Of a stretch of DNA of 64,000 nucleotides, positions 1-8,364 are shown one piece after another. The notes under the pieces were generated by a model. The model had not been told where the DNA came from and searched no databases. It saw only the letters and a program-made list of their open reading frames with translations. How positions within the stretch are numbered: position 1 is the first letter of the stretch; each line of letters starts with the position of its first letter. The DNA is from DATEDA01 sp963789885 (GTDB taxonomy: Bacteria; Pseudomonadota; Gammaproteobacteria; Burkholderiales; SG8-39). The position numbers were made by a program, and so were the translations under genes. The stretch covers positions 310,001 to 374,000 of the forward strand of contig CAWBNB010000064.1 in assembly GCA_963789885.1 (NCBI GenBank). Direction: 5' to 3'.

Positions 1-1
1 A

Positions 2-838
2 CTGCTGCCGGTTCGGCGGGTAGACGAGATAGAGCGCAGGCCCTTCCGCGGCCCAATCGATGAGGACCGGCGCGAGGCACCCGGCAACAATCGCGCCATG
101 AGCGAGTGCAGAGAGCACCTGGGTCACGCCGAGCCCGGCGGTGGCGGCCTCGACGCAGGCTTCCATCGAGTTGAAAGCGAGGTTCCCGGCGGGCCGCTGG
201 GCGATACGCTGACCTCGTCGCTCGAACACCCACTCCGCCGGACGCGCCGTGGCGAGCGCCAGAAACGCGATCGCGTTATGACGCGCGAGATCCGCGGGTC
301 CCCGCGGCGTACCGTGGCTGGCGAGCCACGCGGGCGCGGCACAGGTGACGAGGTGCGTGGTGCCGATGCGCCGCGCCACGAGATCCCCGTCGAGCGGCTC
401 GCCGTAGGAGATCGCGCAGTCGACGCCCTCCTCCACGAGGTCGATCGCGCGGTTCTCGAGGCGGACCTCGAGCGCGAGCTCCGGATGCCGCTCGAGGAGC
501 CGCGGCAGCGCCGGCACCAGGAACTGGCGCGCGAGCGCCATCGGCATGTCGATCCGCAGCCGGCCGCGCGGCGCGGCGCGCGAGCGCGCGACGAGAGCCT
601 CCGCTTCCTCGACGTCCGCAAGGATCCGGGCGCAGCGCTCGTAGTAGGCGCGGCCGTCGTCGGTCAGCGAAAGCCGGCGGGTGGTGCGGTGGAGGAGGCG
701 CGCGCCGAGCGCGCGTTCGAGGCCGGCCACCAGCTCGCTCACCCGCGCGCGCGAGAGCTCGAGCGAGTCGGCGGCGCGCGCGAAGCTCGCGAGCTCGGCG
801 ACGCGGGCGAAGGCGCGCATGCCGTTGAGGCGGTCCAT
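2..838 (-). CDS. LysR-family transcriptional regulator (3' end outside window)
   Basis: Transcription factor that binds DNA through an N-terminal winged helix-turn-helix and senses a ligand through a periplasmic-binding-like C-terminal domain. The protein starts MDRLNGMRAFARVAELASFA, the usual LysR start, followed by the helix-turn-helix (S-R-A-R-V-S-E-L-V) and a linker ending RLLHRTTRRLSLT. The effector domain follows from about residue 90 (GRLRIDMPMALARQFLVPALP). The reading frame is still open at the left edge, so only the extreme C-terminus is missing. It is divergent from the aminotransferase gene with 114 bp between them and probably controls itself and perhaps that gene. The family is certain; the regulon is unknown. 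Confidence 0.93.
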   Translation of the reverse strand, partial: MDRLNGMRAFARVAELASFARAADSLELSRARVSELVAGLERALGARLLHRTTRRLSLTDDGRAYYERCARILADVEEAEALVARSRAAPRGRLRIDMPMALARQFLVPALPRLLERHPELALEVRLENRAIDLVEEGVDCAISYGEPLDGDLVARRIGTTHLVTCAAPAWLASHGTPRGPADLARHNAIAFLALATARPAEWVFERRGQRIAQRPAGNLAFNSMEACVEAATAGLGVTQVLSALAHGAIVAGCLAPVLIDWAAEGPALYLVYPPNRQQ

Positions 839-840
839 TG

Positions 841-887
841 TTCGGAAACTCCGAATGACGTGTCCGGAAGATTGGAGTTTATTCGGA
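841..887. promoter_or_regulatory. Candidate LysR operator in the divergent lysR-ilvE intergenic region
   Basis: A perfect 15-bp inverted repeat, TTCGGA-AAC-TCCGAA, lies at 841-855, immediately upstream of the LysR start. Further copies of the half-site follow: TCCGGA at 863-868 and TTCGGA at 882-887. The piece AAACTCC (846-852) is also mirrored by GGAGTTT (874-880). Dyads with several half-sites in the spacer between a LysR gene and a divergent target are typical of this family. Binding is inferred, not shown. Confidence 0.55.
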
Positions 888-952
888 ACGGGGCCGGGCA
901 TAAAGTCCCCGCTCGCCCGCGCCGGACGGCGGGCATTCCGGAGGAGAGTCCC

Positions 953-1921
953 ATGCACGACCGCGACGGCTGGATCTGGTACGACGGCAGGCTCGTGCCC
1001 TGGCGCGACGCCACGACCCACGTCCTCACCCACTCGCTCCACTACGGGCTCGCCGTGTTCGAGGGCGTCCGCGCGTACGACACGACGGACGGACCCGCGC
1101 TCTTCCGCGTCCAGGATCACACCGAGCGGCTCGTCAACTCGGCCCGGATCTATCTGATGCAGATCCCGTATGACCGGCCGACGCTCGTCGAAGCGCAGCG
1201 GGAGGTCGTCCGGGCGAACGGCCTCGGCGGCTGCTATCTGCGGCCGATCGCGTTCTACGGCGCGGAAAAGATGGGCGTGAGCCCGCACGGGGCGAAGGTG
1301 CACGTGGCCGTCGCCGCGTGGCCGTGGGGCGCCTACCTCGGGCCCGAGGCGCACGAGCGGGGCATCCGCGTGAAGACCTCGTCCTACGCACGCCATCACG
1401 TCAACGTCACGATGGCCCGCGCAAAACTCGCGGCGACGTACGCGAACTCGATCCTCGCGACGATGGAAGCCACCCAGGACGGCTACGACGAGGCGCTGCT
1501 CCTCGACGTCGACGGCTTCGTCGCCGAAGGGGCGGGCGAAAACCTCTTCGTCGTGAAGAACGGCCGGCTGCACGAGCCCGAACTCACTTCCGCGCTCGCC
1601 GGCATCACGCGTGACACCGTGATTGCCCTCGCCCGCGAGCGCGGCTACGAGGTAAGCGCGCGCCGGCTGACCCGGGACGACGTGTACATCGCCGACGAAG
1701 CGTTTTTCTGCGGCACCGCCGCCGAGGTGACGCCGATCGTGGAGCTCGACCGGCGCACGATCGGCGACGGCCGCCCGGGTCCGGTGACCCGCGCGCTCCA
1801 GCGGGCGTTCTTCGACGTCGTCTCGGGACGCGATGCGCGCCACCGCGACTGGCTGACGCCGGTTGCCGCCGGCTCGCGCCCGCTCGAGGCGGCGCGCGGG
1901 CGGGAGATCGCGCCGGCCTAG
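953..1921 (+). CDS. ilvE: Branched-chain amino acid aminotransferase (class IV PLP enzyme)
   Basis: PLP-dependent enzyme of fold type IV that interconverts branched-chain amino acids and their 2-oxo acids, using 2-oxoglutarate/glutamate as partner. At 322 aa it has the usual IlvE length. The catalytic lysine is probably K158 in ARAKLAATYANS. Family blocks include LHYGLAVFEGVRAY (about residues 29-42), GYDEALLLD and the GAGENLFVV phosphate-binding segment. The ATG at 953 is preceded by GGAGGAG at about 940-947, which decides the start. It is divergent from a LysR gene and convergent with the phosphodiesterase, whose stop is 9 bp away. A related class IV enzyme such as D-amino acid transaminase is possible but less likely. 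Confidence 0.93.
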   Translation: MHDRDGWIWYDGRLVPWRDATTHVLTHSLHYGLAVFEGVRAYDTTDGPALFRVQDHTERLVNSARIYLMQIPYDRPTLVEAQREVVRANGLGGCYLRPIAFYGAEKMGVSPHGAKVHVAVAAWPWGAYLGPEAHERGIRVKTSSYARHHVNVTMARAKLAATYANSILATMEATQDGYDEALLLDVDGFVAEGAGENLFVVKNGRLHEPELTSALAGITRDTVIALARERGYEVSARRLTRDDVYIADEAFFCGTAAEVTPIVELDRRTIGDGRPGPVTRALQRAFFDVVSGRDARHRDWLTPVAAGSRPLEAARGREIAPA

Positions 1922-1930
1922 GAACCCCCG

Positions 1931-3091
1931 CTACGCGCGGGCGACCACCAGCGGGACGAGCATCTCGTCCTCGGTCGGGCCGCCGTGCACGCCGATCTGG
2001 ACGTGCCGCCGCTCGCCGGGAACGTGGTCCCTGACGGCGTAGCCCTCTTTCATGATCAGCGTGTAGTCGCCGATCCGTTCGCCGAGCCGCGGATGCGCCG
2101 GTCCGGGGCCGAACCAGCCGTCCGCGACGAGGTCGCGCGACCGCGCAAGCGTGGCGCAGTGCGACAGGCGGCGCTCGACATAGCGTTCGAACGCTTGGGC
2201 CGCATCGGGCTTCACGTAGCAATAGGCGACGCGCGGCTCGCCGCAGAGCGGCACAGCGAGCGTCGCCGCGAGTTCGGGATGGTCGTCCAGGTCGACGACC
2301 GTCTCGGGGGTCGTGTCCACGAAGCCGTGGTCGGCGGTGAAGATCACCAGCGTCTCGGTGCCGGCGATCTCCTCGAGAAAGCGCCCGAACGCCGCGTCGA
2401 TGCGCCCCAGCTCGGCGTCGACCTCCTCCGAGCCGATGCCGTGCGCATGAGCGAGCGAGTCGAGCTCCGAGTAGTAGGCGTAGACGTACTGCCGGCCGGT
2501 GCCGCCGCGCACGACGTCGCGCGCCGCCGCGAACATCTCGTCCAGTCCGCGATGCCCGATGCGGCGCGCACGACCCGCGTGCGCGGTGTTGAAGCAGGAA
2601 TCGACGATCGCCGCCGGCGAGATCACGTGCGTCGCGGCCTCGATCCGGTCGGCGAGGGGCGCGTTGCCGAGGAGCGCTGCAGGCGTCGTGCCGCCGGCCG
2701 CGGCGAGCGAGGGGCCGCCGTGCCGCGGCCGGAACGGCAGCACCGCGAGCACCGCGCCGAGCTCGCGGAAGTACATGTGCCAGCCGGTGATCGCGTGGCT
2801 CTGCGGGGCGAGCCCGGTCATGAACGTCGTGACCGCCGTGGCGGTGGTCGACGGGAAGATGGTGGTGATGCTCGCGCGCAGGTGCGGGGCGAGCGCGCCG
2901 CCGGCCGCCGCGCCCTGCGCGAGGTGGCGCGCGCCGAGGCCGTCGATCACGAACAGGCAGACGTTGCGCGGAGCGGCGATCTCGTCGGGGAGGAGCGCGC
3001 CGAGCGGCGCGTAGTGGCTGCGCACACCGAACCCCGCGACGATCGACGCCATGAGATTGACGATGCTGCCGCCGGCATAGTCGGGCTTCAC
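1931..3091 (-). CDS. Alkaline phosphatase superfamily phosphodiesterase (nucleotide pyrophosphatase type)
   Basis: A 386-aa metal-dependent hydrolase of the alkaline phosphatase superfamily, most like type I phosphodiesterase/nucleotide pyrophosphatase. Visible metal and nucleophile motifs, in order: VIDGLGARHL (about residues 48-57), the nucleophile block TTIFPSTTATAVTT, the metal-binding FTADHGF, and a late VHGG. There is no convincing signal peptide. Substrate cannot be told from sequence; nucleotide pyrophosphates or phosphonates are possible. It is divergent from the Nudix gene (70 bp between starts) and convergent with ilvE. Confidence 0.85.
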   Translation of the reverse strand: MKPDYAGGSIVNLMASIVAGFGVRSHYAPLGALLPDEIAAPRNVCLFVIDGLGARHLAQGAAAGGALAPHLRASITTIFPSTTATAVTTFMTGLAPQSHAITGWHMYFRELGAVLAVLPFRPRHGGPSLAAAGGTTPAALLGNAPLADRIEAATHVISPAAIVDSCFNTAHAGRARRIGHRGLDEMFAAARDVVRGGTGRQYVYAYYSELDSLAHAHGIGSEEVDAELGRIDAAFGRFLEEIAGTETLVIFTADHGFVDTTPETVVDLDDHPELAATLAVPLCGEPRVAYCYVKPDAAQAFERYVERRLSHCATLARSRDLVADGWFGPGPAHPRLGERIGDYTLIMKEGYAVRDHVPGERRHVQIGVHGGPTEDEMLVPLVVARA

Positions 3092-3161
3092 TATTGTTGT
3101 TTCTCGCGGATGCGCACGACGCGGCCGACGTTACCATAGCGTTCGCGACAAAATACCAACT

Positions 3162-3602
3162 TTGACAAAAGATCACACTTCCGCGCGACGGCGCTCGGCC
3201 GGTGTTGTCGTCGTGCGCCGACATGCGAGCGACTGGCGGTGCCTGCTGCTGCGGGCATTCGCGTACTGGGATTTCCCGAAGGGACGGATCGAGCCCGACG
3301 AGACGCCGCTCGCCGCGGCAATCCGCGAGGTCGCGGAGGAAACCGGGCTCGCCGCGCTCGTCTTCCGCTGGGGCGAGGCGTTCCGGGAAACGGCACCCTA
3401 TGCGGGCGGCAAGGTGGCGCGGTACTACCTCGCCGAAGCGCCGGCGGGCGACGTACGGCTCCTGGTCAATCCGGAACTCGGACGCCCCGAGCACGACGAG
3501 TTCCGGTGGGTGAGCTTCGCGGAGGCGAAGCGGCTCGCGGTGCCGCGGGTCCGGGAGATCGCCGAGTGGGCGGAAGGGGTTGTCGCCGCTTCGCCCTGCT
3601 GA
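3162..3602 (+). CDS. Nudix hydrolase
   Basis: A 146-aa hydrolase of nucleoside diphosphates linked to another moiety. A complete Nudix box (G-x5-E-x7-R-E-V-x-E-E-x-G-L) spans about residues 41-63, beginning at GRIEPDE. The short N-terminal strand SAGVVVVRR and the WDFPKG lead-in resemble diadenosine tetraphosphate or MutT-like members, but substrate is unknown. The start is a TTG at 3162 with no clear Shine-Dalgarno. No ATG fits, and a GTG 17 codons further in would cut into the first strand. Confidence 0.85.
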   Translation: MTKDHTSARRRSAGVVVVRRHASDWRCLLLRAFAYWDFPKGRIEPDETPLAAAIREVAEETGLAALVFRWGEAFRETAPYAGGKVARYYLAEAPAGDVRLLVNPELGRPEHDEFRWVSFAEAKRLAVPRVREIAEWAEGVVAASPC

Positions 3603-3630
3603 CGCGAGGGGATTTTCTGGGGAGCGGGGT

Positions 3631-3972
3631 TCAGCGGTCGAGGTCTTCCTCGTCCTCGTCGTCGTAGTCCTCGTCCAGGTCGCCGCCCTCGCTCTCGGCC
3701 GCCTCGTCGTACTCCTCCTGCGACAGCGGATCGGAGTCCTCGAGCATCGCCGCGACCTCCTCGCGGAAGTCGGGCGCATCGAGGTCGGTATCCTCGTCGA
3801 TCATCTCGAGCACCCGGTGGAAGAGGTCGAGGTTGTTCATCGTGGTGAGGTAGTTGCCCTCGGTGCCGACGACGTAGAAGCTCTGCGGGAAGAGCCGGTC
3901 GAGCACCGACTCCTCGTCGGGTCCGACCGTCTCGTCGTCGAGCACCACCAGGCTGTCCAGATCGATCGCCAC
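3631..3972 (-). CDS. Small highly acidic protein of unknown function
   Basis: A 113-aa protein with a normal N-terminal half and an extremely acidic C-terminal tail made almost only of Asp, Glu, Ser and Gly from about residue 85. It has no cysteine, membrane segment or signal peptide. The GTG at 3972 is preceded on its strand by a G-rich stretch (GGGGGA) that could serve as ribosome site. It is convergent with the Nudix gene (28 bp between stops). I do not recognise the family. The composition suggests a protein-binding or DNA-mimic role, but nothing proves it. Confidence 0.65.
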   Translation of the reverse strand: MAIDLDSLVVLDDETVGPDEESVLDRLFPQSFYVVGTEGNYLTTMNNLDLFHRVLEMIDEDTDLDAPDFREEVAAMLEDSDPLSQEEYDEAAESEGGDLDEDYDDEDEEDLDR

Positions 3973-4088
3973 GTCAGAGCATCCCCCAGTCGCGCGATTC
4001 TAGCCGCCTCGCCGGGGGCCGGGGCGGGCCGCCCCGCTGCCCCGCGGCGGGGCGCCCGCCCCGGCCCCGCCCGACGCCACCCTCATGT

Positions 4089-4120
4089 CTATGCCGACGT
4101 CATATATGACGTTGACATAG
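4089..4120. promoter_or_regulatory. 32-bp near-perfect palindrome upstream of the di-haem/haloperoxidase pair
   Basis: The arms read CTATGCCGACGTCATA and TATGACGTTGACATAG and pair at all but two of the 16 positions. The centre is ACGTCATATATGACGT, a perfect 16-bp dyad. It is an AT-rich island in the 283-bp gap between the acidic protein and the di-haem protein, about 136 bp before the latter's start. TTGACA occurs at 4112-4117 in the right arm and could be a -35 box, though no good -10 follows. The stem has no T-tract, so a repressor operator is more likely than a terminator. Confidence 0.55.
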
Positions 4121-4255
4121 AGCGCCGGTTGTGCCACTCTGTGGCTGCAGCAAGCGGACTGGCAGACCGGGGAAGGGGCGTTCGCGAGCGTTACCGCGAA
4201 CGTGTAGCCGGCGATCCGCCCAATCGCTCGACCGGCGGCAATGGGAGGCTTCGCA

Positions 4256-5554
4256 ATGAGACTCGCCCTGGTAGTCGCATTCCTCGGCACGGCGTTCGTC
4301 GTGCTCGCGCAGCAGGCCCAGCCCCCGAAGGGCACCGAGGCACCCGCGGGATTCGACGGTGGACACAACGGACTGGTCGGCGAGGAGGACTTCGTCGCCG
4401 ACAAGGAGGAGTTCGAAGGCGTCGAGGGCGTCGCCGACGGCCTCGGCCCCGTCTACAACGCCCAGTCCTGCCGCGAGTGCCACCAGAACCCGATCACCGG
4501 CGGCGCGAGCCAGGTCACCGAGCTCCGCGTCGGGCACCGCGGGCCCGGCGGACGCTTCCAGAACCCGAGCATCCCGCTCGCGAACGGCGAGGTCGTCACC
4601 GGCCGTTCGCTGGTGAACGACCGCGCGATCTGCGCGGAGGCGCAGATGCGCGTGCCCGACTCCGAGAACGTCCGGACTCTCCGCCTGTCCCTGAACGTCC
4701 TCGGCGACGGATTCGTCGAGGCGGTCGCCGACCAGACGCTCGTCGACCTCGCGAAGCAGCAGTGCGCGAACTCGCGCGGCCGCATCTGCGGCCAGGTGAT
4801 CTACGTGCCGATCGTCGAATCCAAGAGCGGCGAGACGCGCCCCGGCCGCTTCGGCTGGAAGAACCAGCACGCGAGCCTCGTCTCGTTCTCGGCCGACGCG
4901 TACCTGAACGAGATGGGGATCACGAGCGAGCTGCAGCCCGACGAGCCCGTGCAGATCACCTGCGGCAACACCGCGCCGCAGCCGAACAGCCCGACCGAGG
5001 CCGGTCTGATCGACGACGTCAACCGGTTCGCGCGCTTCATGCGCGCGACCAAGGCGCCGCCGCGCGACGACAAGCTGGCCGCCACGGCCGGCGCGAAGCG
5101 CGGCGAGCAGCTCTTCGCGCAGGTCGGCTGCGCGACCTGCCACGTCCCGACCCTGCAGACCGCTCCGACTGGCACCAAGCTGACGAGCGCGTTCTCGGTC
5201 CCGCCGGCGCTCGGCGATAAGATCTTCCACCCGTACAGCGACTTCCTGATGCACGACGTCGGCACCGGCGACGGCATCCTGATGAACCCGGAGGAGCATG
5301 CCGGCCGGCGCATGCGTCTGCGCAACTGGCGCAACTTCTCCGATCGCGACATCGAGAGCACGCAGTACAAGCTCCGTACCCCGCCGCTGTGGGGCGTGCG
5401 CATGCGCACGCGGCTGATGCACGACGGTTCTTCGGTCACGCTGAACGACGCGATCCGCCGCCACCGCGGTGAGGCGATCGAGGTCTACCAGCGCTACGAC
5501 CGGCTGTCCGACGCCGACCAGGAGGCGATGCTCGCCTTCCTCCGGTCGCTGTAA
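4256..5554 (+). CDS. Di-haem cytochrome c family protein (DUF1111, peroxidase-like)
   Basis: A 432-aa exported c-type cytochrome of the DUF1111 di-haem oxidoreductase family. It begins with a signal peptide (MRLALVVAFLGTAFVVLAQQ). Two haem-binding CxxCH motifs are present: C72-RE-C75-H76 in a block typical of this family (NAQSCRECHQNP) and C292-AT-C295-H296. The ATG at 4256 is chosen because GGGAGG at 4243-4248 is correctly placed; an in-frame ATG at 4241 would contain that site. Its TAA overlaps the ATG of the haloperoxidase-type gene (TAATG), so the two are translationally coupled. Electron transfer or peroxide chemistry in the periplasm is inferred from family. Confidence 0.88.
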   Translation: MRLALVVAFLGTAFVVLAQQAQPPKGTEAPAGFDGGHNGLVGEEDFVADKEEFEGVEGVADGLGPVYNAQSCRECHQNPITGGASQVTELRVGHRGPGGRFQNPSIPLANGEVVTGRSLVNDRAICAEAQMRVPDSENVRTLRLSLNVLGDGFVEAVADQTLVDLAKQQCANSRGRICGQVIYVPIVESKSGETRPGRFGWKNQHASLVSFSADAYLNEMGITSELQPDEPVQITCGNTAPQPNSPTEAGLIDDVNRFARFMRATKAPPRDDKLAATAGAKRGEQLFAQVGCATCHVPTLQTAPTGTKLTSAFSVPPALGDKIFHPYSDFLMHDVGTGDGILMNPEEHAGRRMRLRNWRNFSDRDIESTQYKLRTPPLWGVRMRTRLMHDGSSVTLNDAIRRHRGEAIEVYQRYDRLSDADQEAMLAFLRSL

Positions 5555-7104
5555 TGCCGGTGCCGAAGCAGGTCGCCGTCGCGGCGGCGCGCGCGGCGCT
5601 GGTCGCGCTCGCCGCAATTGCGACGACCGCGCGGGCGGAAGGCTTCCCGCACGGGCATCGCGACGCGCTCGGACCGCGCTTCGAGGCCGCGCCGCAGCTC
5701 CGCGATGGCATCCGCCACCGGCCGCCGCGTCGGGGCACCGACGCGCTCGAGCGCCTGCTCCGCTGGAACCAGATCGCGGTCGACGCGAGCGGCCTCGACC
5801 ACACGCCGGTGCAGCCCGGCGAGACCCGCGTGTTCGGCGAGCAGCTCGGCCCGGGGCGCTCGAGCCGCGCGATGGCGATCGTCCACATCGCGATGTTCGA
5901 CGCGGTGAACGCGATCGGCGGCAGCTACCGCAGCTACACCGGCTTGCGCCCGGCGCCCGGCGACACCTCGATGGACGCGGCGATCGCGCAAGCGGCACAC
6001 GACGCGCTGGTAGCGGTGTTCCCGTCGCAGGCCGTAAGCTTCGACCAGCTGCTCGCCGAGGACCTGCACGAGATCAGGACCGGTGAACGCGCCAAGGCGC
6101 TCGGCATCGAAGTCGGCCGGCGCGCGGCGGCCGCGATCCTCGCGCAGCGCGCGAAGGACGGTGCGCAGCACCCAGAGCCGCGACTCGGCGTCGACTTCAT
6201 TCCGAGCAATGCGCCGGGAAAGTGGCGTCAGGACCCGGTGAGCCAGATCCCGCTCGCGATGGGGGCGCACTGGGGCGAGGTGGCGCCGTTCGTGCTCAGG
6301 TCCGGGCGGCAGTTCCGCGTCCCGCCGCCGCCCGACATGACGAGCGCCGCGTACGCCGCGGCGTTCGAGGAGGCGAAGCGCTTCGGCGGCGACGGCGTGA
6401 CGACGCCGACGGTGCGCACGGAGGCGCAACGGCTGACCGGGATCTTCTGGGCGTACGACGGCACGCCGAGCCTGTGCGCCCCGCCGCGGCTCTACAACCA
6501 GATTGCGGTGCTGATCGCGCGCGAGCGGGGAACGAAGGTGCGCGACCTCGCGCGCCTCCTCGCGCTCGTCAACGCCGCGATGGCCGATGCAGGCGTGGCA
6601 ATCTGGGAGTCGAAATACTTCTACGCCTTCTGGCGCCCGGTCACGGGCATCCGCGAAGCCGATCCGGAAACCGGCCCGACCGGCGCCGGCGACGGCAACG
6701 CGGCGACCGTGGGCGACCCGAAGTTCATGCCGCTCGGCGCGCCGGCGAGCAACCTCGCGGGCCCGAACTTCACGCCGCCCTTCCCCGCCTATCCGTCGGG
6801 GCACGCGGGATTCGGCGGCGCGCTCTTCCAGATCCTGCGCGAGTTCTACGGCACCGACCGGATCGCGTTCACGTTCGTGTCGGACGAGCTGAACGGCGAG
6901 ACGATCGCGAACGACGGCACGATCCGGCCGCGCGCGCCGCGGCGGTTCTCGTCGCTGTCGGAAGCCGAAGAGGAGAACGGGCAGAGCCGCATCTACCTCG
7001 GGATCCACTGGTCGTTCGACAAGACCGAGGGGATCGCCCAGGGGCGGCGAGTTGCGAGCTACGTCTTCAGGAACGCCTTCGAGCCCGTGCGGAACGGACG
7101 GTAG
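5554..7104 (+). CDS. Exported vanadium-dependent haloperoxidase-type protein (PAP2 superfamily)
   Basis: A 516-aa protein with a signal peptide (about residues 1-28, ending TTARA) and a PAP2/vanadium haloperoxidase core. All three vanadate- or phosphate-binding motifs are intact: K354-x6-R361-P362, P414-S-G-H417, and S478-R-x5-H485-x3-D489. Family members either oxidise halides with hydrogen peroxide using bound vanadate or act as acid phosphatases; the motifs do not separate these. Coupling to a di-haem cytochrome with no intergenic gap suggests a periplasmic redox role. Its stop lies 28 bp from that of a convergent small gene. Confidence 0.87.
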   Translation: MPVPKQVAVAAARAALVALAAIATTARAEGFPHGHRDALGPRFEAAPQLRDGIRHRPPRRGTDALERLLRWNQIAVDASGLDHTPVQPGETRVFGEQLGPGRSSRAMAIVHIAMFDAVNAIGGSYRSYTGLRPAPGDTSMDAAIAQAAHDALVAVFPSQAVSFDQLLAEDLHEIRTGERAKALGIEVGRRAAAAILAQRAKDGAQHPEPRLGVDFIPSNAPGKWRQDPVSQIPLAMGAHWGEVAPFVLRSGRQFRVPPPPDMTSAAYAAAFEEAKRFGGDGVTTPTVRTEAQRLTGIFWAYDGTPSLCAPPRLYNQIAVLIARERGTKVRDLARLLALVNAAMADAGVAIWESKYFYAFWRPVTGIREADPETGPTGAGDGNAATVGDPKFMPLGAPASNLAGPNFTPPFPAYPSGHAGFGGALFQILREFYGTDRIAFTFVSDELNGETIANDGTIRPRAPRRFSSLSEAEEENGQSRIYLGIHWSFDKTEGIAQGRRVASYVFRNAFEPVRNGR

Positions 7105-7132
7105 GACGCCCCGCGCCGACGGCGCCCGGATT

Positions 7133-7411
7133 CTAGCGGACCGTCTGGCTCGCCCGCGACGCGGCGCGCTTCGCGCGCACGCGCGACCGGCTCATCGACC
7201 CGGTGCCCTTCAGCGGCTGGAGCTCCTTCGGGCGGTAATAGCGCGGGTTCTGCTTGCCCTCGCAGGTCACCTGGTAGAAGGACGGGTTCGGCGAGCGCTG
7301 CTTAGGGAGCAGGATCATCGACCGGATGGTCGCTTCCTTCCACTCGCCTACGCTCTTGTAGTAGACGCGGACGCGTTCGCCCGGATAGAACCAGCGCTCT
7401 GCTTTCTTCAT
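7133..7411 (-). CDS. Small basic protein with SH3-like N-terminus, unknown function
   Basis: A 92-aa protein beginning MKKAERWFYPGERVRVYYKS. The segment with G-E-R-V-R-V-Y-Y, G-E-W-K-E-A-T-I and YQVTCEG looks like a small beta-barrel (SH3/KOW-like), and the tail is very basic (RSRVRAKRAASRASQTVR), suggesting nucleic-acid binding. A longer reading frame exists upstream, but the ATG at 7411 has a good GAGGGAG ribosome site 4-5 bases before it and the protein-like sequence begins there. Family not recognised. Confidence 0.65.
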   Translation of the reverse strand: MKKAERWFYPGERVRVYYKSVGEWKEATIRSMILLPKQRSPNPSFYQVTCEGKQNPRYYRPKELQPLKGTGSMSRSRVRAKRAASRASQTVR

Positions 7412-7660
7412 CGCTCCCTCGTGCGCACGTTGAACGCCGCGAAGATACCTTCGGGCGCGGCGCACGACGATGACGCAGTTCTCAAAGCCGGCGCGCGCGT
7501 CGCGTCGAGAGTCCGTCGAGCAATCTGGAGCGGTTCGCCGCGCAATCCGGGACGGCGCGAAATTCCTTTGCGCGATCAACCGGTCGCGATCCGTTTCACA
7601 AGCGGCGACTGAAGTTCGGACGGCGGCCACCGAACTTCAGAGGATGCAGCGACCGTCGGA

Positions 7661-8353
7661 TCAGAATGTCTCCGTCCACGGCCGCAGCTCGACCTCCCAC
7701 GTCCACGCGCTGCGCGGCTGGTCGTGGATCTGCAGATAGGTCTGGGCGATCGCGTCGGGATCGAGGAAACCGTCGGCGCCGCGCTCGGCGCGCGCGTCGC
7801 CGGGCTGGCGGATGCCGCCGTCGATCACGAAGTGCGCGACGTGGATGCCCTTCGGGGCGAGCTCGCGCGCCATGCTCTGCGCGAGCCCGCGCAGCGCGAA
7901 CTTGCCCATCGCGAACGGCGCCGACTGCGCATAGCCCTTCACGCTGGCGGAAGCCCCGGTGAAGAGGATCGTGCCGCGTCCGGCCGGGAGCATCCGCTTC
8001 GCGGCCTCCTGCGCGACCAGGAAACCGCCGTACGCGGACACCTCGAGCGCCTTCGCCACGCCTGCCGGATCGAGCTCCACGAACGGGCCGCGCGCGCGGG
8101 CGCTCGCGTTGTAGACGACGAGCGTCGGCGCGCCGAGGTCGGCTTCGACCGCGCGGAAGAGCGCCTGGACCGCCGGCGGCTGCGACGCGTCGCACGCATA
8201 CGCCTTTGCGCCGGTCTCCGCGATGAGCGCGCCGAGCTTCTCGGTGTTGCGCGCCGCGACTGCAACCTTCATCCCGCGCTTGGCGCAGGCACGCGCGAGC
8301 GAGGCGCTCAGGCCCTTGCCCGCGCCGACGATCAGTGCAATATCGTTCGCCAT
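7661..8353 (-). CDS. SDR-fold oxidoreductase lacking the catalytic tyrosine
   Basis: A 230-aa short-chain dehydrogenase/reductase fold protein. The nucleotide-binding turn is GAGKGLSASLARA near the N-terminus, followed by YNASARA (the NNAG equivalent) and TGASAS. At the active site the usual YxxxK is F-A-M-G-K, so the tyrosine is phenylalanine. The surrounding text (FALRGLAQSMARELAPKGIHVAH) is otherwise well conserved. It may be a non-canonical oxidoreductase or a binding protein. It starts 11 bp after the stop of the CDGSH gene, with AGGGG as ribosome site, so the two form an operon. Confidence 0.85.
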   Translation of the reverse strand: MANDIALIVGAGKGLSASLARACAKRGMKVAVAARNTEKLGALIAETGAKAYACDASQPPAVQALFRAVEADLGAPTLVVYNASARARGPFVELDPAGVAKALEVSAYGGFLVAQEAAKRMLPAGRGTILFTGASASVKGYAQSAPFAMGKFALRGLAQSMARELAPKGIHVAHFVIDGGIRQPGDARAERGADGFLDPDAIAQTYLQIHDQPRSAWTWEVELRPWTETF

Positions 8354-8364
8354 AGCGGATCCCC

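Noticed and set aside
4241..4258. ATG at 4241 as start of the di-haem protein
   Set aside because: GGGAGG at 4243-4248 is an ideal ribosome site for the ATG at 4256, which also begins a clean signal peptide.
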